From assembly GCA_039621445.1 (NCBI GenBank), contig CP154955.1, positions 1,194,558-1,258,557 on the forward strand: a DNA stretch of 64,000 nt, written 5' to 3'. The notes below the pieces were generated by a model. That model was not told where the DNA came from, did no database searches, and saw only the letters and a program-made list of their open reading frames with translations. Numbering within the stretch: the first letter of the stretch is position 1; each line of letters starts with the position of its first letter. The DNA comes from Euglena gracilis (Eukaryota; Euglenida; Euglenophyceae; Euglenales). Of this stretch, positions 1 through 12,400 are shown one piece after another. Both the position numbers and the translations under genes were made by a program.

Positions 1-482
1 AAAATGGTGGCGCCTGATGCAGCTGCCAGCCAGGTAGTGCAGTCATGGAGGATCTCCAACAGAAAACTGTGCTGTAAACACTGGATTACCCGGCGGTGGG
101 AGAGATGGAAGCTTGGTGCCCCGTCAATTGCACATATTGACCAGACAAAAATTCCTTCCTTGAGGGCCTTGTCACCTTCAAATAAAACAATTATTGTCAC
201 CCAAAGGAGAATCTCCGTGTGGGGAATGTTTTCGAGGAATAGAAAATGCTCAAAAATGTGAATCAAAGAATGCTTCTGTTGTTCATTGCAAACTCCAACA
301 GGGGTATTTGGGGGGGGGGCAACAACATGTTGTTACCAAACCAAAAATGATGTCAACAACAAATACAGGTCACTTTGAGGTCACATGGGCGCCAAAATTG
401 AACACCCAAACACCGGGCGTGACTGATGCCCCACATGCAGGTCCCGCCGTCCAGCACAAGTCCCCTGGCTGTCAACGCACAC

Positions 483-626
483 GTCCTCCTCCAGCGTGAG
501 GCCCTTCGCGATGCGGTCCTCCAGGTCGCGCACCGCCTCGTCGGCCGGGGCCAGCTGCCGCGCGTGGGCGGCGGCGGCCTGGGCGGAGACGAGCGCCGCC
601 ACCCGTGCGGCCCCCGTGCTTGTCGC
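483..626 (-). CDS. exon of TPR gene: Ala-rich helical segment
   Basis: A 144-nt island in one frame (48 codons) between acceptor TTGCAG and donor GTGTGC. It encodes an Ala/Arg/Glu-rich amphipathic segment including AALVSAQAAAAHARQLAP and AVRDLEDRIAKGLTLEED, probably a long helix following the TPR domain. A transposon terminal repeat begins at 644, only 17 bases upstream of the acceptor. Confidence 0.55.
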
Positions 627-3600
627 CTGCAACGGGTGCCGTGCAGGCTGTTTTTTACCAACCCCGGGGGGGGAGGGGGGTCCGGAGTGCCTGTGAGTGC
701 CTGCCCAGGCAGGCACTACCCCCCCCAGGGTCAGATTTCGGCCTGTGCCCGGGCACATTCCTTTGAAAATAGGCCATTTTTGGCTCCCCGGCGCCTTCGG
801 TGCCGGGGTTGTGCTAGGGCACTTTTGGCCGTGTGCCCTACCCCCCCCCGGGGGGGGGTCGGATTTGGAGTGCCTTGGAGTGCCTCCACATCACCGCCAT
901 GGTTTTTCACTCCTGGAAAGGGTAATGTGACAGATGGCTCAACCATGCAACCGTGACATAACCCAAGCTTGCCCGGCCATTCAGTTGGAACATCAAATCG
1001 CCGCGCAATATGCTGCCCCGAACAAAACTGCAATTTCCCGCACCAGGAAAAAAACACAGTCCTGAATGCATGCAGGGGTTGGTCCGATTCATACATCTGT
1101 TTGGGCTGGGCCAACATGGGGCTGGCTACAGCAACCCTTGCTTGGGGTCTGCATATCCCCAAAGAGATGCATAAACCGATTGGGGTTCTGGGACTGAACA
1201 GCCGGTGAATACTTCCTTGACCTGAAGCCACAGGCGCAGGCAAGTGCTGCTGCACCAAGTCCAGTGCGCATTCGCCACCTCAAATTGCACGCAAGCCTTC
1301 CGGTAGAAGCCTTTGGGTCCAGGCCCCGGCGTGCCAGAGGATAATGTTGACGGCATTTCGATGTGATGTGTGGGTGCTTGTCGACCCACCCCTCACCCCA
1401 ACCACCGACACTTTCGGAACAAATAAAAATCTAGACAAAGAAACCTCGCAGAGCTTGTTTCCTTTTTTGAGGAATGCGAGATAATTTCCCCAAAAACATG
1501 CAATTTTCACAAACAAAAAAAAGCAAAAAAAAACAGCCTCAACAATTCAAAAAAAACCAAAACCATACCTAATGGCTTGTGAAACATTGTCTTTTTGCAT
1601 AAAAAACAGATGGTGCATACCAAGAACTCAAAAAATTGTGCATCAAAGCCAGCGCCGCCCCTCGCTTGGCGCCCGGCCGCACTCCCTTTTTATTTTTTTT
1701 CCAGATCACCTTTGGGGGGGTCCCCCCCCCCCCCCCGCCGCCCCACCCACACCATTCCGGGGAACCCACCCACTTTTCCCCGAAAATGGCCAAAATTGCA
1801 AAAAATGTCAAAAAAAGCCTATATCCCACCCCCGGGGGGTGGGGCTCGGTCGGACCCACCCCCCCTACCCCCCCCCCCCCGGGTCCAAGACTAAAAAAAC
1901 CCCTGAACAGGGCTCGGCACAAAGCCCCGAAGAAAAAACATTGGGCATCTGCATCATCTGCCGGCGAAAAATTTTCCACAAACGAATTACTTTATCCAGC
2001 ACAGATGAATTTTCAAATTGGTGCTGCCCAGCAATCGAAAGGCTGGTGGAACGGAGCCGGAGGCTTAATATCTCTTTCTGCACTTCTCCTCTTCCTGAAC
2101 GCTCGGGCCACCACTGATCCACCCCAGCCTTGGGGGGGGGGTGGAGGGATGCCCACAGGTTGAGGGATGGAGTGTGACAAGCCGGGGTACTGCGCGAGAT
2201 ACTGCGGGTCCGCCGCCACCGCCGCGTCGCAGTCCGCCACACAGCGCTCCGCATGGGGCAGGCACGCCGCCAGGGGGCCGCCCTGGGCCTGCCGCTGCTC
2301 CCGCCGCCAGGCTGGAACCGCCCGGGTTCTCGGAGGGCCTGGGATGCCCGGGGGGGGGGGGCGGGGGTCGTGTGCAACACTGGCCCCAAAATGGAAGCAC
2401 ATGCCGCTTTCCGGCGCCGTCGGCACCGGAGAGCCTTTGGCCAAGTCAGGCGCTTTTGGCCATGGGCCCGGCCCGACCATGCCCAGGGGATGCGGGTGCG
2501 TGCACAGGCCCCTCAGGGGTCGGCCACAACTCAGAACGCAGCCTGCCCACAGCTTCGCGTGGGCAGCGGCACGGTTGCCGTAATACATCGCGATGCGCGG
2601 CCCCACTGAGAGTGGTAGACGAGCAGTGGGGTTCAGGAAAATACACCGAGTGGATGGGGCAAGAGGTGATAAGAGCACATCGTTTCGTCGTTTCTTTGCT
2701 GTACTGCACTGGGTGACTGTAAACCACCAATCACCCTTCTTATTACCGGTGGCGGTTCCAAATAGCATCCCACTTCATGGGGTAACACCCATTGGTCAGA
2801 ATGGACCTACAGAAGCAAAGACTCGCACTTGTTGCTGGTGGTGGTGGTGTTGCTGTTGCTGTTGCGGTTGCCAAATACATCTAGGGCCTTGGACCAGCCA
2901 GGCACGACACGAAAGACGGAACCACCCTTCAAATGCACAACTCGATGCCTCCGCGTTCGAAGCCATCAAGACCATGTAACAGGACAAAGACAAATTTAAA
3001 CTACTGAAATGGGGCACTTAAATACATTGGTTGGCTCAAGCGCGAACCTCCCCCACAAGCAGAGCTTATAGCGGAGCCACACCGCCACTGTCGGGATTCT
3101 TGGCGAGATCGATGGCGGCGGTGTACAGCGCCGCGGCTGCCTCCCAGTTGCCCGTCTTGAACAGCGCGTTGCCCTGGTCCTTCAGCAGGTCTGCTGATGG
3201 GGCCTGTGCCAGAGCAGGGCAATCGCCCCCCCCCCACTTAATTATGCTTTCCCCTGCCCCATTCACAAACCCCCTCACCCTGCCTACGGGTCCAATCTAA
3301 TTTCCGCACTTCCTACCATTAAAAAATATAAACATTGATTTTCAGGCTTTTGGTCATAATTTTGTCAAGACACCGCTTTTTCGGGTTTTTTGTGCCTGCT
3401 AGGATCGGAAAAAAAATGTCAACTGTTTCCCTCTGACCCAGACATGCCTCTGTGAAACTGCGTCTCACGGACCCACCCTGATTGGGACCGACCTCCCTCC
3501 TGTGCTCTGGAAGATTTGTCTGACGGTGATTTTTTATGGATATAAACAGCACGGCATGCAGAAAAATTATATTATGATGATGACTGATATTGTGCCACCT

Positions 3601-5375
3601 GAAACTTCGCTCGGCCGCTTGAATTGGTAAATTGGCACTCTTTTGTTTTCCCTCCGTGGTACCAGATTACATATTTCCCCCCTACTAGATACGTAAAAAA
3701 ATAATATTTTTAATAAAATACAATTATTAATGATAATATAAATGTAGAAAAAAAGAAGATAATAAAGAAATATTTAAAGAAAAAAGCACAATAAATAATA
3801 GAATAATTAATTTCTCCTTTTTTATATTTATTATAAATATAGCAACGATCCAATGCCGTCCAAGGTAATGGCTGTGTTTCCACTGCAAGGCCTCGGGTGG
3901 TAGATAGGTTGCAATGTTCATCAGAACACATGTGACGGCTTTGCAAAAGCCCTTTTGTTCATTACCCCCCCCTATGTCCAATGACCGGTAACCTCTGTCC
4001 TCTGACCGGGGGGGGGGGGGTGGTCGTTGGACATAGGGTAGTGACCAAAAAGGTGTCCTCTGACAGGGGGGGGTGGTCGTTGGACATGGGGTCAAAAGAA
4101 AGTTGGTGAGTACCCGGGTCCCTAAATTACCCAAAAATGCCCAAATTTTCCCTTCCGGCGCTTCACGCCGAAAATTTTGGGCAATTTTGACAAATTTTTG
4201 TCCAAAAAGTGTCAAAAATGGCATTTTGGCCAAATTTTTGGCCAATTTTTGGGCAAAAAAAATCGTCCCGGCGCTTCACGCCGGGACCAAATATTTGGTC
4301 AAACCTCCAAAAAGGTGTCCTCTGACCGGGGGGGTGGTCATTGGACATAGGGGGGTCGTTGGACATAGGGGGGGGGGGTAACTTACAAAAATTTTCCCAG
4401 ATTGAAAAATGTTTTCGATTCCCAAACAATGCATCGTTTCAGCAGCAGGTGGATACAGGTAATACAGTGGAAAACATGGTGGTCATCCAACAATTTACAA
4501 GAAAAAGAAGCTTCTCTAACCATGCAAATGCAAAAAAAAAGCAGCCAAAAAGTCTGCCTTCATACGAATATATGTTCAAGAACGGCAGGGGGTTGAGGGT
4601 TGAGTTGCTCAGGCAATGATGAAATTGAACAATGAATATCTTGAATACTCTTGGCTCTCACATATAAAATTTAAAATATTTGTAGACACATGGAAAAGGA
4701 AAGGCTGTAAGGTACAGCACTGTTCAGAGGACTGAGGAGTATGTACCAATGGATCCTTTGGAGGCTGCTGCTGTTTATGAACGATTTTGCCAAAAAAAAG
4801 CCAAAAAAATATATTAGGGAAAACTATCACGCAGCCATAAATATTAAAACATAGGCTGAAACAATGGCGACACCGTTCTTTAAATAATAGCCACAGCCAC
4901 ACTAACAGTCACTGAGCCAAAGTAGACGTTTGATACAAACAAACCCTGCTTGCGCGGAAAGCAGGGCCCTTTGTGGGGCCCATTCATTCCAGAGGTGCCA
5001 CTCCAGAGGGTGGGGTGTGGAGGGACACCAGACCTCTGCAACTGCAAGCTTCGGCTTGCCTGGGGAGCCGCCGGGGGCGGTGTCCCGCATCGTGTTGAGT
5101 GCCATCTCCTCCAGTGGGGGCCACCTACGACGGGGGAAGGGGGCAGGGCGAGGGGGAGCCAACACAGCATGATTTGGCCAGGATTTCGCCACAGCCCTTC
5201 TCCACTTTTCCACGGCGATTTCCGTTCGAGTTCAGATCCGTGCTGGATGAACATCGCATGGAATAAACCCAAATCTGCACTCCTGTCTCACAGTCAGGGC
5301 TCAGCACCCACTGGACAGGCAACCACGAGCCACATGCGTTCCGTTTAAATCGAGCATAGATGTGATGATCAAAAG

Positions 5376-5466
<91 letters not shown>

Positions 5467-5605
5467 CCTCGCTCGCTCCGTCTGTCTGTTAGGTTGCTGT
5501 GTACCCCACAGAAAAAAAAAGCAAATAAGAGGAGGCGTTGAACAGACCGTCCAAAATCATCATACAACTTCTTCGCCAACTCCCTCTCTTCAGGGGCAAT
5601 GGCCT
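483..5605 (-). CDS. TPR-repeat protein gene, multi-exon, open at left edge
   Basis: Gene-level entry for six exons read on the minus strand (5.6, 5.1, 3.2, 2.6, 2.2 and 0.6 kb). The middle exons splice in phase into a clear tetratricopeptide repeat: DQGNALFKTGNWEAAAALY, then AMYYGNRAAAHAKL, then RCVADCDAAVAADP. This is the helix pattern of co-chaperone type TPRs (STIP1, TTC and RPAP3 groups), which bind C-terminal peptides of Hsp70/Hsp90 or act as scaffolds. An exon carrying the next TPR helix is expected between 2.19 and 0.63 kb and was not recognised. No start codon is assigned, and the protein probably continues beyond base 1. The TPR assignment is firm; the specific family is not. Confidence 0.6.
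644..888. mobile_element. hAT-like MITE, family A, 3'-truncated copy
   Basis: Begins CAGGCTGTTTTTTACCAACC and matches 39,375-39,615 with few differences, including the hairpin near 798. The right terminal repeat and the second target copy are missing. Confidence 0.8.
2191..2246 (-). CDS. exon of TPR gene: second helix of TPR motif
   Basis: Encodes RCVADCDAAVAADPQYLA, matching the TPR consensus DC..A...DP.Y. The acceptor after GCGGAG is chosen because it gives the standard eight-residue spacing from the KL of the previous exon to the DC pair. Donor GTACCC. Confidence 0.6.
2538..2605 (-). CDS. exon of TPR gene: first helix of TPR motif
   Basis: Encodes GPRIAMYYGNRAAAHAKL, the Y.NRAAA..KL core of co-chaperone type TPRs. 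Acceptor CTCTCAG. Donor GTTCTG keeps phase with the next exon; an alternative donor 13 bases earlier (GTGGGC) breaks phase. Confidence 0.65.
3083..3203 (-). CDS. exon of TPR gene: TPR motif
   Basis: Encodes APSADLLKDQGNALFKTGNW followed by EAAAALYTAAIDLAKNPDSG, a textbook TPR with the GN.LFK...W..A...Y..AI pattern. Acceptor GGCACAG and donor GTGTGG; the leftover base joins the 2.6 kb exon in frame. Confidence 0.75.
3204..5033. other. intron: AT-rich tract plus inverted-repeat element
   Basis: No coding island seen. 3,690-3,840 is an A/T-only-like tract. About 3,962-4,383 is an element bounded by inverted copies of a motif ending CCTATGTCCAA, with internal repeats of GTCCTCTGACC and GTTGGACATAGGG and two GC hairpins (near 4,155 and 4,268). 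The rest is unremarkable. Confidence 0.55.
5034..5124 (-). CDS. probable exon, linker upstream of TPR
   Basis: One open frame between acceptor GTCGTAG and donor GTCTGG encodes WPPLEEMALNTMRDTAPG then GSPGKPKLAVAE, a plausible linker with G/C-ending codons. Assignment to the TPR gene rests on position and strand only. Confidence 0.45.
5381..5466. repeat. (CT)n microsatellite
   Basis: About 85 bases of almost pure CT dinucleotide repeat in an intron. Confidence 0.97.
5530..5605 (-). CDS. probable exon, charged helix upstream of TPR
   Basis: Encodes EAIAPEERELAKKLYDDFG followed by RSVQRLL, a charged amphipathic helix. A possible donor GTCTGT lies within it, so the 3' boundary is uncertain. It is just left of the stop codon of the armadillo-like gene and may be near the start of the TPR gene. 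Confidence 0.4.
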
Positions 5606-6202
5606 CTTGGTTGGAATGAGTGACAAGCAGGCGGCATCAATTTTTAATATGTTGTTGGTGGAGGGTTGGATAATTCTGCACGTACACACTTCAACTCGGG
5701 CCCAGTAACTCAAAATTCACGCAATTTGGCAGCACCGAGAGGATTTTAAAAGGGGGGATCCGTTTAGATCACTGGAAAAACGTTGGGTGGAAAAAACACT
5801 GGGTGGATGGTATCACTAAAGGGTGGGGGGTTCTGCCAGCTGCTGAATGGACTTGGATGGTACCTCAAAATAGGAAAAAAGCCCAAATGCAACTGGGTTG
5901 AAATTCTTCAGCACCCCCCCCCAAAACACCATTTTTGGGCACTTCTTTTTTGACTCAACTGTGCAAGCTTTTGGTGCATTGTGCCGAAAAGGTTTCTGCC
6001 CATACCAGTGGTGCTCGGCCCCAGACAATTTTTTTTTATTTTGGCAGTGGACCTGCACCAATCCAAGAGCTGCTCGATGGGGGGGAAATGGTGATCACCC
6101 ACCCCCTCCAGGAGGCTGGGTCCCCTCCAATAACTTAAACTCTGTATGCTATGCCATCACAGTTGCGCGCACACGTGTGTGATGGATTCCTCATGGTGTA
6201 AC

Positions 6203-6358
6203 TCAATCACTGAGAGGTAGCCTGGCCAGGAGAGAGTCAAGGGTGGCCTGGTTCAGGCGCAGCACGTTGTCTTTTGTCCAGAAATGTCGCACAAATGACA
6301 ACCAGAATGCCACCAGCTGCAGGCAGAGGAATGACCCATTGGGAAAGCTGCTGCCCGG
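6203..6358 (-). CDS. terminal exon of armadillo-like gene
   Basis: Acceptor CTCCTGCAG, then 51 codons and a TGA stop. It contains FLCLQLVAFWLSFVRHFW and RLNQATLDSLLARLPLSD. The frame is in phase with the exon at 6,717-6,863. Confidence 0.65.
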   Translation of the reverse strand, partial: PGSSFPNGSFLCLQLVAFWLSFVRHFWTKDNVLRLNQATLDSLLARLPLSD

Positions 6359-8799
6359 CTGCAGGAGAGGGAAGGGGACACTTGAAGGTTGCAACAAAGG
6401 TGAGGTGGCAGCCCAACACAGATCATTTGTGCCACTCTGCCATTTCTTGATGCTTCTGAAAATACCCCGACCATATGCTCTCTTGTCCGGTGTTCTGCTG
6501 AAGTTGTTGGCTGTCGGGGGGCATGGGTGACCCCTGGTTGGGAGCATTCATTATCCATTTGGTTTCCCCCCTTAGCTTGGGGGAAGCCAGAACCAGTCGG
6601 GCCAGCACAGTCTGGGTCGGGCAACGACACAGACTGAATCAACAACGGTAATCACTATGAGCCGATTATGCTGCCCTTGCACAGATGCTCACGCAAATCA
6701 GGAAGCAGGAAAGCACCATGCAGAGAGATAGAGTGGATCGGAGGACGGGAACCTCGAAATTGTTCAGCAGGTTGCGCAGGAACGGGGTGTGGATGAGGTC
6801 AAATAATTTCTGATACACCGGCAGTTCGGCGGGGGACGGCTTCTGCCACCAGTCGAACACCCCCTCGCAGCCAAGGCCGGAGTGAGCCTGGGGGCCAGGG
6901 GTCTCTCACAGGTGCACTTTACTTAGCGGTAGGAAAATTCGGGCCATGGGTTTCCTTGAGAACCTGGGGTCCCGCCGGCCGACTGGAAAACAGGTGCTAG
7001 ATGAACGCCTCCTGGAGGGGTCCAGGGAGGGGGGGGGGCTGGTACACCCAAAAGCAGCGAAAAAAAGCCCAACTCCGGGTGGGTTGGAACTATCATTGGA
7101 GGTAAAAAAACGCCCCCCAAAATACCGATTTGGCCCGTTTAAAAAAAAAGTCGTGTCCATTCCGGCTTCACCAAGGTGGCCCCAACTTTATTCAGCAGAC
7201 CCCGGAGGTGGCACGCATCCTGGCAGGATCTGGCAGGCCCACCCCACCCATCCCCCTACCCATCCCCCTCCCCCCCTCTCGGGTGCCCAACCTTTAAAAC
7301 GTTCATGGCTCACACCTCAAACGCAAAACTTAGTCAAAATAGAGCTGCGGGCCAATTTTTTTCACAATGGACACACTTCCCTTCTCCTTTTTAACAAACG
7401 TTTCACCTTGACAGCGAACACCCTCCCAGGAAGGGGGGGGGGGAGATCGGTGTCCCCTCGTCTGCATAAAAATATTGGAAAATCTGTGAACTGGGCAGCA
7501 GTAATGAGAAATGGGCATAAACCTGACGCTTGCCCCTCAAGAAACACCCTGGGTTTTTCATACCAGGGGTGTGCGTAATTCACATTCACAATTGGTCAGA
7601 TTTGTTTCCGACATTCACTGTAACTATCTCTATACAGATGAACATGAATCCGGGAGGGGAGGATGCAAAAACCAACCTTTGAAAAAAAAAGTGCAGAAAA
7701 CAGCACGAAAAATGCGAAAATTGCAAAAAAGTTAGTAGCAGCTCCCTTCAATATAAGCAGCCCCCCTCTATGAGCACCCAATTTTTGACAACACAGGAAT
7801 TGGGGTGAGGAAGGAGTTTTTCCTTGCACCGTCCGTAGTGCGTGGAGGGCTCCGACCCCACCAGGCATTTCCCTATTTTAAACATGTTGCAATTTTGCGT
7901 TTTCCCTCCAGATTAGAAAATTTTGTTGTGCTTTTGGTTCAGACGATGGCAAACAACGTTTTCATTGATGACCGAGAGTGGGTTTTTTCTTCTCATCCTT
8001 CTAACCCCCCTCCCGAACGCAAGCAACCACTTGTTTGCATTTGGGTGTCCGAAAATTGCCTCCAGGGGTTCATTAATTTTGGGGTTGCTTATATTTGGAG
8101 TTCTCTGATTTTGGCTGTCTTTATGCTGCTGTTTTACTGGCACACGAGGAAAAGAAACAGAACAGCAAATTTTGCTTTGAAAAAAAATTGGCTTCCGTGG
8201 TGGAGCGGATCCGGCGAGATTGGACGGCCACTCCCCTGCCGGCCCTGCCCATAGCCGTTGGAGATGCGGTGGAGGACCTCGATGGCCTGCGCCCGGACGT
8301 ACAGGTTGGGGTCCGCGGTCAGCGCCGCGAAGCCCTGCAGCCCCCCTGTGGGCCGAAATGGTTTTGCCAAATTTTGAAGCAAAAAGTGTCATGCTTGCTG
8401 AAGGAAAGTGCAGCGCTCGATCCTTTGCGCCTTTTTTTTGAGTTCTTTTGCTCCCGATGTCTATTTTGTTTACTGCTTTGAGTGGACAATTTTGCTCACC
8501 AATTCAAGTTTTCAACGTTGGTTTGCGGCAGGGACAATCTGTGGGTCTAATATATTCGGTTCACACAGAGAACACCTGACACCCCAGGAGTCGACTGGCT
8601 TCTCCTGCAGTTGGTGGGATTCCCCAAGCCACGCCAACCGATTGCCCCCACACCTCCCAGGATGAGCGGCTGGACCAGCTCCCAGGAGTGCTGGTGGATG
8701 AAATACAGCAGCGTCAGGGCCGGCGCCTGGATCTTGCGCTGCGGGTGCTGCTCCGTCAGCTCCAGCCCGGCGGGCGGGGACAAGATCATCCGCGGGTAC
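6203..8799 (-). CDS. armadillo/HEAT-like helical repeat gene, 3' part with stop
   Basis: Four exons on the minus strand (8.8, 8.3, 6.8 and 6.3 kb) encode leucine-rich helical segments typical of armadillo or HEAT repeats: APALTLLYFIHQHSWELVQP, then GFAALTADPNLYVRAQAIEV, then LPVYQKLFDLIHTPFLRNLL, then LVAFWLSFVRHFWTKDNVLR. The last exon ends at a stop codon at 6,203-6,205, so this is a C-terminus. Such solenoids normally mediate protein-protein binding. I could not place it in a family. The neighbouring TPR exons make a TPR-ARM scaffold tempting, but the stop codon argues for two genes. Confidence 0.55.
6717..6863 (-). CDS. exon of armadillo-like gene
   Basis: A 147-nt open island encoding GVFDWWQKPSPAELPVYQKL and FDLIHTPFLRNLLNNFEVPV. 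Donor ATG/GTGCTT; acceptor TGCGAG assumed. Confidence 0.6.
8232..8334 (-). CDS. exon of armadillo-like gene
   Basis: Acceptor GGCTGCAG. Encodes GFAALTADPNLYVRAQAIEV followed by LHRISN, a HEAT/ARM-type helix pair. The donor is uncertain: the last ten codons before GTGGCC are Gly/Gln-rich. Confidence 0.6.
8654..8799 (-). CDS. exon of armadillo-like gene
   Basis: Acceptor CGCCACAG and donor GTGTGG frame an open island encoding YPRMILSPPAGLELTEQHPQ and APALTLLYFIHQHSWELVQP. G/C third-position bias is strong. Confidence 0.65.
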
Positions 8800-9324
8800 C
8801 TGTGGCGGGGGGGGGGGCGAGCGGGCCAGAGGGGGCAGAACGATCCCTGGGTGCACAGCAGCCGATGTCGCACTTTACACCCAGTTGGCTTGTTCCTTTG
8901 TGCAGTTGCACAAACAACTTGTTTGTTTTGGAAATACCAGTGGGGGGCACTCAGACCCGTAGAGTGTGTTCAGGATGTGGTCTGGTGTCCAAGAACGGCA
9001 GAGGGAAATGCAAAGACTTTGATCGTCAGGGTCCACTGGATCAGTTGTCCCCGCACGATACACTGTGACTTGTGTTGGTGTGCTGGTCCCTGTGTGAAAT
9101 TGTGCAAACGAACCAATTGCGCTGCTGCAGGAACGGATGCTCAACACAATTGCACAAGGGAACACCGAAAAATTTAAATGTGAGGTTGGACACCAAATTT
9201 TTTGTACAAAATGGTATTTTCTTCTCCTTGCCTGTTTGCCTTTTGGGAATCGGGTCAGGGGTATTTTAAACGTTGGGGGGGGGGATACCCTCACAGGTTC
9301 AGTGCAACCACCCCGCCTGAATTT

Positions 9325-9450
9325 TTAGATTTGGCGGGCAATGTTGCCGCTGATTCCTGGGAGATACTCCAGCATTCTCTCCATCGGGAAGCCAATGGGC
9401 TTGATGTGCAACTCCCAACGGGATATGCACAACAATGGGAATATCCCAAA
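9325..9450 (-). CDS. terminal exon with stop
   Basis: Exactly 41 codons plus TAA from acceptor ATCGAAG. It contains LHIKPIGFPMERMLEYLPG and ISGNIARQI. Two other open frames cross the region but lack a sensible end. Family not recognised. Confidence 0.45.
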   Translation of the reverse strand, partial: FGIFPLLCISRWELHIKPIGFPMERMLEYLPGISGNIARQI

Positions 9451-12400
9451 CTTCGATGTGGATGGTAAAACGCGTCGCTCCGCAACCCGGATGGGCCAGC
9501 CCCCCCGGGTGGGGAGTTGTGGGTCCTTCGCCCCAGGCCAGATTTATCGATGTCAACTGCTTTCAGGGATATTGAGCACTGTACTCCCGTACAGCACCAA
9601 AATAAAAACCGGGTGCATTTGGCACTCTTGGGGACCGTTCACGATAAAATCATCAGTGGTCCTGAGTCAGGGAAGGTGCACCCCACATACACAGTGTGTA
9701 CACCTTGTACACACCTTGTTCAAAAAAACACAATTGAAACAAAAAAACCAGAAATTGTGTGTTTCCCCGCTCGTCGACTTTGCAACGGAAATGGAAATTG
9801 GCAACAAGATGTGGCATTTATCAATTCTTTATCATAATTAATGATTTGGCTCTCTTCTTAGCTCCGCGCCATTTCCTGCAAAAACGGCAGTCACAACCAG
9901 ACTCGGCACTACACACCGGAGCCGCATATCCTCTGGGGTCGGGTAGAAAATACAGCGCCGGGCGTCGAGGAGGGTAATAGAGCCGGGACCCATATACAGT
10001 GTTTCAAAAGAAGCGGAAGGTAATGAGATGGGTCATTGAGAGGACAGTGTGCCAACAGTTTACAGAACTCACAAACATATCCTTCGTTCTTGATGAAATG
10101 CTGCAAAACAGAAAAATGCTTCCTTCAAAAAACCCTTGAATTCTGTAGACAGAGAACATTGGGCAGGGGAGGGGGGATTGATATCGGAGGCCTTCGGAAA
10201 AATTGCGCAAAAATTGCGGAAGTTGCGGAAAAATTGCGGAAAATTGATATCGGGAAAATAAAAATTTCTGCTGGTGGGGACGTAGAAATTTTTCAATTGT
10301 GAGGTTCAGAAAACCGCAACACCCACGTCGATGCAGGCGAGCACAAATCCACACGCTTGATCTTTGTTTGCACAAATCAACGCACATGTTCTTTGCACAG
10401 GTAGGAGGCACCCAATCCTGTGACCAGTGGCAACTGGATTTGGGAACGTTTTGGAGAAATGTTCACAGGCCAGCATGGCATTCACATGAAATGCAGGTGC
10501 AAGCAACACAATAGCGACCACCCCCACGCCCTTTCCCTCTCTTTCTTTTGTTGGCAAGTGCACCTGTGAGAAAAATTGGTAAACTGGGGGGAAAAGACAA
10601 CAAAACACCTGTTGATCCATTTGAAGAATGGCTTGAACTCATTGCATCTTCCACCTTCGGTGGTGGGGAAAAAATTCTGCGAAAAAAAATGGAAAAAAAA
10701 TTGCGGAAAAATGCGGAAAAATTGCGGAAATTGCGGAAAAAATGCGGATATCATCACCCCCCCCCCTGCATTGGGGTCCGCAGGATGGGGCCCATTCAGA
10801 CTCGTCCCCCAGCATGAGCCGCATGTGCCCAACGGGCGGGGTGAGCCAGTGGCGGATCATGCCGCTGCGTAGTGGGTCTTGCCCCCCGCGGCGCTCCTTA
10901 AAGGCCCCAGAGTTGCTGCTTTTTTCAGAAGCGGCAGGGTTTACCACCGGTTCGTGCTAGGAAGCGTGAAATCCGGTTCGTGATTGTTCGTGATTGTTCG
11001 TGATTGTTCGTGATTGTTCGTGATTGTTCGTGCTTCCAAAAAACCCCCTGGTTTTACGTTTTCCTTGGCGAAATAGGTGATTCATCTTGGACTTTGGCTT
11101 CTTGTGCCTCTTTTAATCTAAATATTCAGGTCAATGGGGAAAGAATTGTTCATCCATGGGGAAATAAATTATTTATCTACCCCCAATAAACAACTTGAGT
11201 GATGGAAAGTGAGAGGTGCATATTTCAGTGCACTGGGCCGAGAAGACATTTGCAAAGCGACATATTGCATCCTGGGACCGACACGTTAGCCATTTTGGTG
11301 TTCTTTGGACTCGGGGGGGAGCAGCAATCAAATTTCAGCCTCTAGGAACCGTCTTGTGGGTCGTCATAGAGATTTGTCCTCCATTTTTGGATTTGCCATA
11401 TTGTCACACACCAAACTGAAAAAGGTGACAACAGGGAGGGGAAATCAAACAAGACAGGTATGACACCTGGGCAGCACGCTTTTGAGGAGTCATTTTGCCA
11501 CCTCTCTTCCATGATCTTCTCTCTTTTGTTGGTTGAACAACGCCGTCATTCTCAGAAGAAGACATTTCTTCAAAGGTGACGAAAAAATCCGGTTCGTGAT
11601 TGTTCGTGATTGTTCGTGATTTTGCCAAAGTCCCAAGTTCGTGCTGGTTCGTGATTGTTCGTGATTGTTCGTGGCACGAACCGGTGAAAAACCCTGGAAG
11701 CGGGCAAGGACCCACCCCAGGGCCCCAGGGAGATCCTCATGGCCATTGGGGGGAAAGGAGGCCTCCGGCGCTTAAGAAGCACCCCGGCCGTACCGCTGGG
11801 TCCGGCGGCAGCTGTTTCAGGATCTGCGCCAGGATGGCGAGGAACTGCTCGTCGGTCGGCCGCAGCCTGGGGGAGTTCTGATTTTGGTGTGGGTGGTGCT
11901 GTAGCACATTTTCAGCGCGGGGCCCAAAAATGCCATGTGCAAGAAAAGAAAATTGGCTTGGTTGGCAGGCACCAGGGTCCAAAACCGACCCCAACCCCTT
12001 TGGGGGGGTGCCTGCTGTGAATTGGCCCTGGGGTTGGTAAAAAGAAGCTCCCCTTCCCCCCCCCCCCAGGGCAAAATTCCTTTAAAAAAAGACTTGGGGT
12101 GATGTTATGACTCAGAGGAGGCCACAACCCAGACTGGAAGTGGCATCTGCAGCCCCTGCAACAACCAGAAGCGTATGAGATAAAGCCCATTGAAATAATG
12201 CTTTTTGCACTGATCAAAAGGGACAAGTTTTGGATCCGGCAGTGCAGTGCGTCCCAGTGCATCCGTGCCATAATGCCAAAGGACTTTTTCGGATGTCAAT
12301 ATTAACTGTATGATGATGGGTCACATTCCATATTTTTCACACAACTGGTTTTGATTTGCAAAGGGGAAGGACTCCTGCCTTCAGAACATTTGGGAGTCTG

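Noticed and set aside
2013-2768. 251-codon minus-strand frame as one gene
   Set aside because: Only the segment around YYGNRAAAHAKL is coding; the rest is intron containing C-runs, and the TPR continues in another exon in phase.
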